Below are positions 54,180 through 64,000 of a stretch of DNA of 64,000 nucleotides, piece after piece. This DNA comes from Pisolithus tinctorius (Eukaryota; Basidiomycota; Agaricomycetes; Boletales; Pisolithaceae): positions 186,001-250,000 of the forward strand of contig JANFAH010000032.1 in NCBI GenBank assembly GCA_024663395.1, in the 5' to 3' direction. A program made the position numbers and the translations under genes. How positions within the stretch are numbered: the stretch's first letter is position 1; each line of letters starts with the position of its first letter. Below the pieces are notes generated by a model. The model was not told the origin of the DNA. It did no database searches and saw only the letters and a program-made list of their open reading frames with translations.

Positions 54180-55278
54180 TCATTTTGTGTTTGACATGTA
54201 TTTGAGGAGATGAGGCTGCACTCTAGCATTTAACAGGATGTACAACAGCGAGCTGGTGTCCCTACCCAGGGCATTGCAGAGGACATGCCTTTCCCTGTCA
54301 TATCTTGGGCATTGGAACAAGAAGTGGTGTACATCTTCTGGGGTGGTCTCACTGCATTGCAGGCAGAAAGGCATGTTGCTGTGTTTGTTGAGTGGTATGT
54401 GACCTGTATGGAGTTGGATGTACAGGCCTGACTGTCTTTTAGGGAGTGGGGCAGTCAGTTTTACAAACAAATTACTAGGTAGGAATGGATCAATGCAGGA
54501 GATCCTGCTATGACGTGGGGAACTCTGCCATTCTCTGCTCCAGAGGCTTTTAAGTTTGGCTGTGTAGGTTTGCTTTAAGGTTGAGATGCTGATGGGAAGG
54601 CATTCTGCTAGTGTCAGCAGTAGGTCTTCTGGTGGACTGTTGGGTATGTCTCCCTTCACTGCTAGTTTGGCTTCTCTGTCTGCTAGTTCATTACCTTCTA
54701 TTTCCATGTGGCCAGCTATCCACTGTAGGGTGACATCCTTTTTTAACAAGCACTTGTTTTTGCATATGTCTTGAATCATTGACCTAAAGTGCATAAGTAG
54801 ATAGTGCCCAGGTTTGGCTGATGGTCACTCACTGGATTGTATGACTGCTTGATTATCCATGAGTGTGGAGGCTGGGAAGTCAACCTTGTCCCTGGTAGCC
54901 AGGAGATGGGCTGCCACTTCTGCCTCAAAGACTGTGTGTTCCGATGCACTGCCTAACCAGTAGTGTAGGGTGATGATGTGTTGGTAATCTATGTACAGGG
55001 CTGCTGCTGCACTGACCCCTCCATCAGTGCATGATCCATCTGTGAACACTAAGGTCTGGTTTTTTATCTTTGTGAAACTCTTGATCGCTTCCTTTTTGTC
55101 TGGGGCTATGGCAGTCAAGTGCATGGGGAGGGCATTTGGGGGTAGCAAGCAAGGGCAGATCTCTTCGACAGTTTTTGGGTTGACTTCCAGGTCATGGAAA
55201 AGGTGGTGTAGTACTGTGCAGTGGTGTTTTATGTTCCTTTTAGCTGCTCTGTTGATGTGCTGGTGAAGTGGGTGCATA
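54180..55278 (-). pseudogene. LINE ORF2 C-terminal part: RNase H domain
   Basis: Upstream frame: LVFTDGSCTDGGVSAAAALY, EHTVFEAEVAAHLL and MDNQAVIQ, which supply the D-E-D set of RNase H. After a stop at 54822-54824 the frame continues: HFRSMIQDICKNK, DVTLQWIAGHMEIEGNELAD (the fourth acidic residue), then the zinc-finger-like FCLQCSETTPEDVHHFLFQC. The stop is TGA where family logic suggests CGA, a single CpG transition. Otherwise the frame is open for about 360 codons to 54180. Confidence 0.8.
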
Positions 55279-56856
55279 TAGTGGCTCACAAAATTGTCCC
55301 AATGTTTGCATGTTTTTCATTAATCATGGTGTAGTGAGTGAACTATCATTATTGAGTCCAGGGTGTTGGTGGATGGATCAAAGAGGCTGGTCATGGCTCT
55401 CTGATGAGCCATATTACATAATATTTGGACAGAAACTGATGACAGAATACCCAAATGAAAATGATAGCTCATTGGGACAATTATGTAACTTTGTGATATA
55501 CTGGAGATGTAGTCCTTGGGAACACATATGAAACATGGTGAGATGCTCACCAATGCTTACATAATGTATTACATGGTCTACTGAATGATCTGTCAACAAA
55601 CAAACAATGCCAAATAGTGATTTTGCACCACTAAGTCCCCTTGCTGTAACACAAGTCAAGAAATTACCATTCTGGCTCATCAGGGACATTCTCTCAGGGC
55701 AACCTCAGCCAATTCTGGTGTACACTATAGTATAATCAATAAAATATGCTATCAGCACCATTGGTTGATTCAGAAACCTGCTGGCAGTTATCTCCTGCAC
55801 TGTTTCCCCACCAATGCCCTGTGTGTCCTGGAACTAATCAGTACTGTGAGGGCTGAGAATGATGTGAAGGTTCAATCTGGCATTCATCCTATCATAAACA
55901 AACAAATCACCCACTAACTACTACATCACAGCTGAAGAGAAGCCTGCCTGAAGGCTCAGGTGAAGCACAACCCTCCTGGGCACTCCCAGTATCATGGGAG
56001 GGTTGGCCAGACTGTACTCTGAGCTGAACTGGGGATCACTGGGAAGGTGCTATTTGGTCATATAAAACTAAAGGAAATATGCAGTGCCAGATAGAAGGCC
56101 AGGAATGTGCAATCTGGTAGCTCAGTAGCATATCCCTCCCCATAGTACCTGGAGTGAGAGAGGGTTTACCTTCACCCTGACTTCCATACCAGTTTCCCCT
56201 TCACAGAAATGCACTTGTTAATGGGTGATTTGTTTGTTTATGATAGGATGAATGCCAGATTGAACCTTCACATCATTCTCAGCCCTCACAGTACTGATTA
56301 GTTCCAGGACACACAGGGCATTGGTGGGGAAACAGTGCAGGAGATAACTGCCAGCAGGTTTCTGAATCAACCAATGGTGCTGATAGCATATTTTATTGAT
56401 TATACTATAGTGTACACCAGAATTGGCTGAGGTTGCCCTGAGAGAATGTCCCTGATGAGCCAGAATGGTAATTTCTTGACTTGTGTTACAGCAAGGGGAC
56501 TTAGTGGTGCAAAATCACTATTTGGCATTGTTTGTTTGTTGACAGATCATTCAGTAGACCATGTAATACATTATGTAAGCATTGGTGAGCATCTCACCAT
56601 GTTTCATATGTGTTCCCAAGGACTACATCTCCAGTATATCACAAAGTTACATAATTGTCCCAATGAGCTATCATTTTCATTTGGGTATTCTGTCATCAGT
56701 TTCTGTCCAAATATTATGTAATATGGCTCATCAGAGAGCCATGACCAGCCTCTTTGATCCATCCACCAACACCCTGGACTCAATAATGATAGTTCACTCA
56801 CTACACCATGATTAATGAAAAACATGCAAACATTGGGACAATTTTGTGAGCCACTG
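55279..56856. mobile_element. Giant hairpin element 1 (1578 bp, 640-bp arms)
   Basis: Left arm 55279-55918 and right arm 56217-56856 are reverse complements. Every position pairs to the same sum (112135), so there is no net indel in the arms, and translated frames in the two arms are identical over 91 and 77 codons. The central spacer is about 298 bp. Outer ends read (c/t)agtggctcacaaaattg and are flanked by TA, as in Tc1/mariner-type insertions. No transposase frame is present. Each arm contains a smaller element, 55279-55504, with its own inverted ends. Confidence 0.88.
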
Positions 56857-56895
56857 TATCTGGTAGTGATGCCAGGCATAGGGACACTCTATGTA
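56857..56895 (-). other. LINE sequence left between the two hairpins
   Basis: 39 bp including a TA at each side. On the minus strand it encodes HRVSLCLASLPD-type sequence in frame with the LINE ORF on both sides. Confidence 0.7.
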
Positions 56896-58451
56896 CAGTG
56901 AGGGACAAAAGTGTTGCAATGTTTGTGAGGTGTGACTTGCTGTTGATGTAGCTTGGGCTATTCTGCACAGATAATGATGATACCTATACCATTGGAAAGG
57001 GGTGACTAAGCTTTCCAGAGCACTAAGGTTCAGTCAAAACAAAGCAATACATGCTGAGATACATTCTATTCTTTCCAAAAAGTGCATTGCAACACTTTTG
57101 TCCCTGACTGGTGAAATAGTGAAAAGTGACCTTTTGATGGGATTAAGTGCATGAAGGATGGGAAAATATGATTACATAATAGACCACATGGTCTTCCAGA
57201 TGATTTGTCAGCATGTAAACAATGACAAACATTGGACTTGTACCATTAACCCTCCCTCTTTTTCCACAACTCATGAAATCATCTATCTAGCTGACATGGT
57301 CATTTTCTCAAGGAATTTTTATCAAATACTGGTGGCCACCACAGTGCCATCAGTATAACATGCTCTCAGAACCATCAGTCCCTTAAAAAACCTGCTGTCA
57401 GTCATTCCCCCCCCCCCCCCCATGCCTGATGTGTTCTGGGACTAATCAGTACTTGGAAGGCTGAGAATGTTTTGGAGGTCAATCTGGCACTTCAGAACAT
57501 GATGGACAAACAATCCCCCTATCAACCAATGCATTTTGGGTACAGGGAAAGTGGTATGGTAGTTAGGGCAAGACAAAATCCTCTTTACCCCTGGGTGTCA
57601 TCAGAAGGATATGCTACTGAACTGCCATAGAGCAGAATCCTGTGCTTCCATCTGGCCCTGAATATTGCCTTTGGTCACATATGACCAAATAATCCTTCCC
57701 TAGTCATCTACAGTTCAGATCAGAGCAAGATCTAGTGAACCCTCTTATGGTGCTCAGAGTACAAGGAGGTTTTGTCTCACCCCAACTGCCATACCAGTGT
57801 TCCTGTGCCAGAAATGCATTGGTTGATAGGGGGATTGTTTGTCCATCATGTTCTGAAGTGCCAGATTGACCTCCAAAACATTCTCAGCCTTCCAAGTACT
57901 GATTAGTCCCAGAACACATCAGGCATGGGGGGGGGGGGGGAATGACTGACAGCAGGTTTTTTAAGGGACTGATGGTTCTGAGAGCATGTTATACTGATGG
58001 CACTGTGGTGGCCACCAGTATTTGATAAAAATTCCTTGAGAAAATGACCATGTCAGCTAGATAGATGATTTCATGAGTTGTGGAAAAAGAGGGAGGGTTA
58101 ATGGTACAAGTCCAATGTTTGTCATTGTTTACATGCTGACAAATCATCTGGAAGACCATGTGGTCTATTATGTAATCATATTTTCCCATCCTTCATGCAC
58201 TTAATCCCATCAAAAGGTCACTTTTCACTATTTCACCAGTCAGGGACAAAAGTGTTGCAATGCACTTTTTGGAAAGAATAGAATGTATCTCAGCATGTAT
58301 TGCTTTGTTTTGACTGAACCTTAGTGCTCTGGAAAGCTTAGTCACCCCTTTCCAATGGTATAGGTATCATCATTATCTGTGCAGAATAGCCCAAGCTACA
58401 TCAACAGCAAGTCACACCTCACAAACATTGCAACACTTTTGTCCCTCACTG
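56896..58451. mobile_element. Giant hairpin element 2 (1556 bp, about 641-bp arms)
   Basis: Left arm 56896-57536 and right arm 57812-58451 are reverse complements, differing by one base in a homopolymer (15 C at 57407-57421 against 14 G at 57927-57940). Identical 66-codon frames lie in both arms. Ends are cagtgagggacaaaagtg, flanked by TA (56894-56895 and 58452-58453). The spacer is about 275 bp. A nested element, 56896-57110, has inverted ends of its own (cattgcaacacttttgtccc at its inner end). Related to hairpin 1 but strongly diverged from it. Confidence 0.88.
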
Positions 58452-58453
58452 TA

Positions 58454-58862
58454 GTATTTGTTGGATGAGTTGGGGGGCTGGGAGTATGTGTGTGTGTGCT
58501 AGAAGGGTGTCTGTGGGCATGGTTCTCATGGCTCCCATTGCTGCCAGGATAGCTGTTCTCTGGATTGTAGTGATGTGTGCTGTGATACCTCTCAAGCCTC
58601 TTGACTTGGAGGAGAGGTCCCTGGTGTAGGGTGGGCATAGCCATACTGATGCTGCATATGTTAACTTTGGCACCACTACCACTTGGTAGAGTTGTTGCAT
58701 TTGTTTCATGGGGATGCCCCATGAGGTTGTGGAGAGTCTTTGTAGCAGGAGGGCCTGCTTTGTTCCTTTCACTAGTGCTTGTGCTGCTTGTGCTTTCCAC
58801 CTTAGTTCTTGGTTGAGGATAATCCCTAGGAATTTATGAGTAGCTGACAGATTTATGGTGGT
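58454..58862 (-). pseudogene. LINE ORF2: end of the reverse transcriptase domain
   Basis: Minus-strand frame with INLSATHKFLGIILNQELRW, KQMQQLYQVVVVPKLTYAAS and ITTIQRTAILAAMGAMRTM, the usual C-terminal RT/connection segment (FLG and YAASVW motifs) of fungal LINEs. The 5' side is cut at the target duplication, so the catalytic RT motifs are absent. The 3' side is interrupted by hairpin 2. Confidence 0.8.
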
Positions 58863-58877
58863 AGGAGGACATTCTTT
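58863..58877. repeat. Target site duplication of the LINE, right
   Basis: Second copy of aggaggacattcttt. From here the gypsy 3' region continues (ggtcacctcaggtctgtcat, as at 51000). Confidence 0.8.
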
Positions 58878-59378
58878 GGTCACCTCAGGTCTGTCATTCA
58901 CTTGGAAAGGTTTTATGTGGTTGTTTCAGTCTCTCCAGTCCAAGAAGCTTCCTCCCTGCTCCCTGCAACATCTTCATACCAGTCTTGTCCATCATTCTTC
59001 CAAAATTGCAACAGCTACAGTATAATCTACTGTTCTCCACTCTCCCTGATCACATCCATGATGAGTATGATGCAAATCTTGCCTCCTTATTGCAAGATAC
59101 AGCAGAAGATGCTCCCCCTTTGTCCTCTCTTCAAACAGAGCCTCATACATGAAGTTTCTATTCACTTCACTGAGAGGACAGTTAGGGGGGGGAAGTTGTG
59201 ATCCCCTATGCTCCTGTCACCACACAGACCCACAAAGCTTGACCCCTGTTGACATCTGACTCACCCTGTCCACTTTTGGATGTACTATATTGGCATCAGA
59301 TCAGCACTGCCTCTCTGTTGTCCCACTTTGGCCCAGAAGCAATCTCTTTGAGATGTGACATGCACAGCCTCCCCCTAA

Positions 59379-60073
59379 TGTGATTCCAGTGTGCTTTCCC
59401 AGTTTCTGACATTACTTGACTCATACTTTGGCATTCTGACTGTCTTTGACTCACCTATTGCCAATACTTACCAATCTTTTGACTTTGCTTACTGATTCTT
59501 CACTTTTTGGCTTACTTATCCTTACCAATGCTTACCAATGCTCCTACTTATCACTTACCAATCACTTACCAAGTGTTTGCACCTGGTTTTCCATAGGCAA
59601 TGCCCCTGTACTGTATATAAATCACTGTACTTAGATAGCTGAATAAGAAGAAGACATCACTCTTGTTCACAATTTATCATCTCTCAGAAATTCATTCAGC
59701 AGCTCTGATAGTTGAGACTTTATTAAGGGTCTAACTATCATCTACTTTGCTTATCATTGTCTATCATCAATATACTTTGCTCCAAGTCCTCCCTGAGCTC
59801 AGTGCAGCTCAGAGCATTGAATTAAGTTGTCATCCATCCTTCTGTAGGCTGACAGCAGTCTACCCTATTGCATTCTATCACATTCTTGCTCCCTCTTTGT
59901 CAGGAGCACCCCCAACCCTCAGCACTCATCTTTGAGTGTTGTAGCTTGAAAAAACCCTCCCAAATAAAAGGTTCCACCATCTAGGTACCACATAGGCACA
60001 TCACCACTCACTCTTAGTGTCTTTTGTGTTGGTTTTGGTTGGTTTCCACCACTGAACCACACTTTGACTCACA
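59379..60073 (+). mobile_element. Ty3/gypsy LTR, second copy (695 bp)
   Basis: Starts TGTGATTCCAG and ends TTTGACTCACA; TATA at ctgtatataaatcac. Related to 51510-52264 but clearly diverged, and about 60 bp shorter. It ends the element whose 3' region starts at about 52755 and resumes at 58863. Confidence 0.7.
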
Positions 60074-60299
60074 ATGAAATCAAATAAAATCACTAGACAA
60101 AAACCCTATGCCTACCTGTCTGAGGAACCCACAAAAGGGGCTAGGGGTATCTATACCATCTCCATGGACCTGTTCAATCATGTCAAAGGATTTGACAGGT
60201 CCAGAACCATTGGATAACATACAGGTGCAACTAGATGGAACCAAAATGTTCAGAACAACCTGCCTATATGTACATACTGCCATCACAATGCCAGCACTG

Positions 60300-60750
60300 C
60301 ATGTGATCATATCATGATCACCAGAGTGCTGGACATCCTGGTCAGAAAGCTATGCTCACTAAAATGAAGAAGGAAATATGGTGGGAAGGTATGGGAAAAG
60401 ACATCAAGAACTACATGGCAGGGTGTCCCATATGCCAGATGACAAAAGTCATCACCCATCTGCCAAATCCCCCTGTCACTCCACATGATGTCCTGAACTC
60501 CCTCTTCCCATTCCAGCAAATCTTGATGGATCTCATCATTAATCTTCCCATGTCAGGCCCTGAAAGATATGACTTGATACTAACAGTCATAGATTGAGGC
60601 CTGACTAAGGGCACAATGTTTATCCCATGTCACAAGACTATAGATTCTGTCAGGATCACTAGACTTTTCCATCACTTCATCTACTCCTGTTATGGTGTCC
60701 CTGAATTGGTGATCTCAGATTGTGGTGTGTGACATGACTTCTGGGGAGCA
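60300..60750 (+). pseudogene. Ty3/gypsy integrase remnant
   Basis: The zinc-binding and core regions can be read as VLDILVRKAMLTKMKKEIWW, then NYMAGCPICQMTK, FPFQQILMDLIINLPMSG, YDLILTVID-stop-GLTKGTMF, and YGVPELVISDCG. The catalytic first D is within LTVID. At least two stops (TGA at 60596-60598 and 60729-60731) break it. The first stop, and the C after ISD, stand where Arg (CGN) is expected. It lies downstream of an LTR, so it belongs to yet another insertion. Confidence 0.75.
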
Positions 60751-63537
60751 TGTGACTAGAGGAAGGCTGTAGATAGAATTGCCTAGGAATGTCTCAAGGG
60801 GTGCTGGATGGAAGGAGAAGTCAAGAATAAAACTAGAAGGGGAGGGGTATTCATGTGAGGGCCATGGAATTTAATTCTGGAGGGATGTGGACATGTGAGG
60901 AACAGCAAAACAGGTATATGAGATTCTGAGAAGCTGTTGTGGGGAGCAGGCATCTGCTACCTAGTACAGGGTTGTGGGCTCCAGCCTAGGGATAGGCAAT
61001 CTGAAGGGGTGAGTTTGACCCAAGGGGAATTGCTCTAGCAGTAGGAGGGTGATAGGAATGAATGTGATTAAGTCATGCAAGTTGCTCAACTTGTAAACAG
61101 AAAGCACAGTGGATTAGGGAGTGAACAAGCCTCAAGCCTGCTCAGAAGTCTGTCAGAACTATGCCTGTGACTCAGCACTAGGCAGGGGAAAGTGAAGGGA
61201 TTGTTTCAATGTCATTATTTTGCTTTCTCTCTCTGTCTCTATCCTGGGGGCTTCAAAGTTGTTATTTTCCCTGTCAATGAGGACAGGTATAAGTGTAGCT
61301 ACATGCCAAGTATGTAACTACAAAGTAAGCAATGTCAAAGGTGAAAAGATCGACAAGAAATGATGGGAATCAGGTGAGGTTGACATAATGATGGCCATGA
61401 GGCTAGAATAGCATCAGTAATCAAAAGAGAGACTAAATGTAAATGAAGCAAAGGTGATCCAAACAGAAGCAAACAAGAAGAGAATGAGAGTGACAACAAG
61501 GTGCTTACAAAACTGATGGTGTGGACATGAAGAGTGCCAGTGAGTGAGTATAGGCAACTGGACACCTGTCACAAGTGTTGGACTTCATTGCAATGACTAG
61601 GGAGAGTGTCAGAAGGCGATGTGACTATGGGGGAAGTAAGTTGACAGAGGAGGATGTAGCACTGGGTGACCTAGAGTGCAGAGGATGTTGAAGTTGCTTG
61701 AGAGGGGTTGCATTTGTGCCACTTTTGTTGTAAACCCTATAGCCACTTAGCAGACCTCCTATTGACACTATACATACACTCCTAGTGTAGGGAGATCCCT
61801 CTCCCCACACCATTATGTGACAAGAAGAGTGTATTTGAGGTGAGAGGGATATGGGATAAGGTGTGCAGGATTGGAAGACACAGGAGACTTGAAGACCCCT
61901 GGAGATGCTGTAGACACTGTAGACTCAATATATGCACTTAGACTCTGGGAACTCTTGAACTCACAGAATACACACACATAGTGACTCTAAAAGTGGGTGG
62001 TATATTTCCAACATTATGGCAGAATTATATAGTACAAGGGATGTAGGTACAAGTCAGAGTAAGGTGGGGTAGAAAAACTAAAAGACCAGAAAATAAAGGA
62101 AAGGATGACAAATGTCAGTGAATTACAGATGCATGTGAAATAGTCCAGAAAGTAGTAGACAAGAGTAAAAATGGGACAATGGTAAGGGGTATCTTCCAAC
62201 AGAACAAGGGTACACATACAAGTGAGAGGTGGAGCTGGCAAGAGGGGGAAGCACAGGAAGGCAGAGCATACTGGCATGAAGTCCAGCTTGCAGAATTTGG
62301 GGTGACAGGGGTAACCAGTGTAGGGAATCTGCATTCCCTGGACACATAAGCCCCTATCATCAACCATTCCATGACTATCATTACATTCCTGGACCTCTCA
62401 CATCCACTGCCATTCATGTACTGCCTTCTCACTTACCTCACTACCTTCCCATGCCCTTGCTCCCTCTTGTGCAATGCTATACCTGTGGCTGCTGTGCTCC
62501 AGTCACTTCCCTTCCTTTGGACTCTTTCTTTTAACACAGTCTCTGTTCCCTTTTCATTAGTAGTATACCCTCAGCCTCTGTTCTGGTCTGTCTTATGTGT
62601 ACACACTGTTGTGCAGTTTTCCTTTACCTGTACCTTGTCTTACTTAGGTTCCAGGTTTGCCTGGACTATAAAGCCCTGTACTTAGGTACAGAATGATACC
62701 TTTTTGGCACTCAGAAGGTCACCATGAGTTTCTTTTCCACTTTGTCTACACTGCATATTTTGCATACTGCCACACATGAACTATGCACACCACTTGCATT
62801 GCCAGTACTACTTCATGGACCATGCCATGCATGTCACAAATCACTACCACTACAAAGCACTGGGTCTCACCTTCTAGTCTCAGCAGTCCAGAATCCCTTG
62901 GGATGAGCAATTTGTTCCCTTCATTTTTATTGCTGTTATCTAAGCCATCTAGCTCATGTTACACAGCTACTTGGACTTTTCCTACAACTGGAGCCCACCA
63001 CAAGGGATTCTGCTGTTGCTTCCAGAAGGTTGCTTAGGTACACTGCCAAATGCACCAAACTAGAAAATTTATGCCTGCACTTTCACAACCTCAACCTGTC
63101 AGAAGACTCTGGTCTCTTCCACCCTGTTTCACCCATAACACTGGATCATGTGCAATTACCCGCTGACATTCCATGGGTACTACCTGCGATCACTCCTCCT
63201 GATATTTTGGCAGATCAGATATCCATCATGTCAGATCACCTAGATCTCACTGCCCCTGATTTTCCTGGTAGCTTTATCCACTTGACTCCCCAAAGGCCCA
63301 AAACCCTGCCTTCACCTTTAACACCCATCACATCATCTGATTCATCATCACCAACACCCTCTTTTTCCCATCTCTTTGACACCTCTGAATTTATACCCAG
63401 ACTCTTAGTTCCATCCACCACCCTGCCATGACCACTCACTCAGTTGCAGACCACCCATCAGCCAATTAGTAACCCACCAACACTTCTGCCAGTCTGCCCA
63501 TGCACTATACCAACCACTCCACATCCACAACCAATAC
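60751..63537. other. CpG-poor transposon-like sequence, mostly unassigned
   Basis: A promoter-like tataaagccctgtacttagg at 62668 is similar in type to the LTR promoters above and may mark a further LTR. A Pro/Ser/Thr-rich frame at 63030-63431 (LQ-PADIPWVLPAITPPDI) may be a gag fragment but has no diagnostic motif. Nothing else can be supported. Confidence 0.35.
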
Positions 63538-64000
63538 TGTCATAACCATGCATTCACTGTAAGTCCTTACTCACTCTGCACCCTCTTCTGCTGGTCATTC
63601 ACTCAGTCTGCACCAACTCCACCCAACTTCAGTCAGTTATGAGCCATCTCTGCTCCAACTGCTGTTGGACTTGTGTTGCTCTCCTACTGGACTGAGCAGA
63701 CTGTTCTCTGAGGGGTCATGTGACTACCTTCAGACTTCTCCCTGACAGCACACAGTCAGGTACTCCGCAGCACATGCACCACATGGTCCAGCACCTGGAC
63801 TGTTTCCTTTTCTGGATGTTCTATGTTACCCATTCATATGTCCTCCATCTACCCTTCATTCATCATCTAGGAAGTTTTACTTGAAAATTTCTGAGTCTCT
63901 GTATGTCAGTTCTGATTCTGGTTACTGTACCTCCATAGTAGTATAAAAGCATGTATCATACTCTGCTATTCCTCAGTACAAATATTGACTTAGTTCCTAC
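63538..64000 (-). mobile_element. Old, CpG-decayed copy of the 52903-53551 LTR (cut by window end)
   Basis: Starts TGTCATAACCATGCATTCAC and follows the reverse complement of the solo LTR to the window edge at gacttagttcctac. Matching blocks include gtcaggtactccgcag, tggactgtttccttttctgg and tactgtacctccata. Differences are mostly CG to TG or CA: for example cagcgcctgg is cagcacctgg here, and gattccgatt is gattctggtt. The remainder lies outside the window, so solo or full-length status is unknown. Confidence 0.85.

Larger units (their letters stand above)
52856..58862 (-). mobile_element. 5'-truncated LINE retrotransposon with nested insertions
   Basis: The element lies on the minus strand. 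Its 3' tail is the T-rich run at 52856-52880 on the plus strand, and its truncated 5' end is at 58862, within the reverse transcriptase C-terminal region. A 15-bp target duplication flanks it. It carries an RNase H domain (54180-55278). Three later insertions interrupt it: a solo LTR at 52903-53551 in the 3' region and hairpin elements at 55279-56856 and 56896-58451. The 37 bp between the hairpins are LINE sequence, and the protein frame is continuous if both hairpins are left out. Confidence 0.8.
46000..63537. other. CpG-depleted transposon graveyard
   Basis: From about 46 kb the dinucleotide CG nearly vanishes: the gag-like region 48837-49481 and much of 50-52.8 kb contain almost none, while TG and CA are very frequent. 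The exception is 52903-53551. All recognisable content is transposon-derived: Ty3/gypsy gag and integrase, two LTRs, a LINE, and hairpin elements. This looks like cytosine methylation followed by deamination, or a RIP-like process, in silent chromatin. Confidence 0.8.

Noticed and set aside
55320..58189. Repeated identical open frames of 66-91 codons on both strands
   Set aside because: They are mirror images produced by the hairpin arms, without start context, motifs or homology; not genes.

Overview
The window is eukaryotic and reads as nuclear DNA of a mushroom-forming basidiomycete (Agaricomycetes). Genes are cut by many 45-70 bp GT-AG introns and very small exons. The recognisable proteins are fungal: ALG11, MSP1, a SUN-domain Slp1-like protein, glutathione synthetase, HNT1, V-ATPase subunit c, an F-box protein, a TPR-HET protein and two fungal rhodopsin-like membrane proteins. 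There are no operons and no CRISPR array, and I found no convincing tRNA or rRNA. I could not place the order or species from sequence alone.

Region 1 (about 0.85-12.4 kb) is a tandem block present twice, copy A 852-6174 and copy B 7318-11292. Each copy carries a divergent pair of tiny cysteine-rich secreted protein genes and the 3' part of a SUN-domain gene. Only copy B joins a complete SUN-domain gene (9672-12404); copy A keeps a truncated, frameshifted fragment.

Region 2 (12.6-20.1 kb) is ordinary gene space. It holds a V-ATPase subunit c gene broken by three single-T insertions, a divergently placed hotdog thioesterase, an F-box protein and ALG11.

Region 3 (20.4-27.1 kb) is a tandem duplication of a 1.67 kb segment plus the 5' exons of MSP1. 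Copy 1 is interrupted by a 1.2 kb repeat-rich insertion, and the complete MSP1 follows copy 2.

Region 4 (27.1-46 kb) holds two tandem 7TM genes, a GSH2/HNT1 divergent pair, a dead second HIT gene, and a 1400-residue TPR-HET protein whose repeats form seven tandem 270-bp units.

Region 5 (46-64 kb) changes character sharply. CpG almost disappears and the DNA is a graveyard of Ty3/gypsy and LINE remnants. Inside it a LINE with a 15-bp target duplication has in turn been hit by a 649-bp solo LTR that still has its CpGs, and by two adjacent giant hairpin elements (1578 and 1556 bp, arms about 640 bp). The last 463 bp of the window are an old copy of the same LTR in which most CpGs have become TpG or CpA, so the two copies show the decay process directly.
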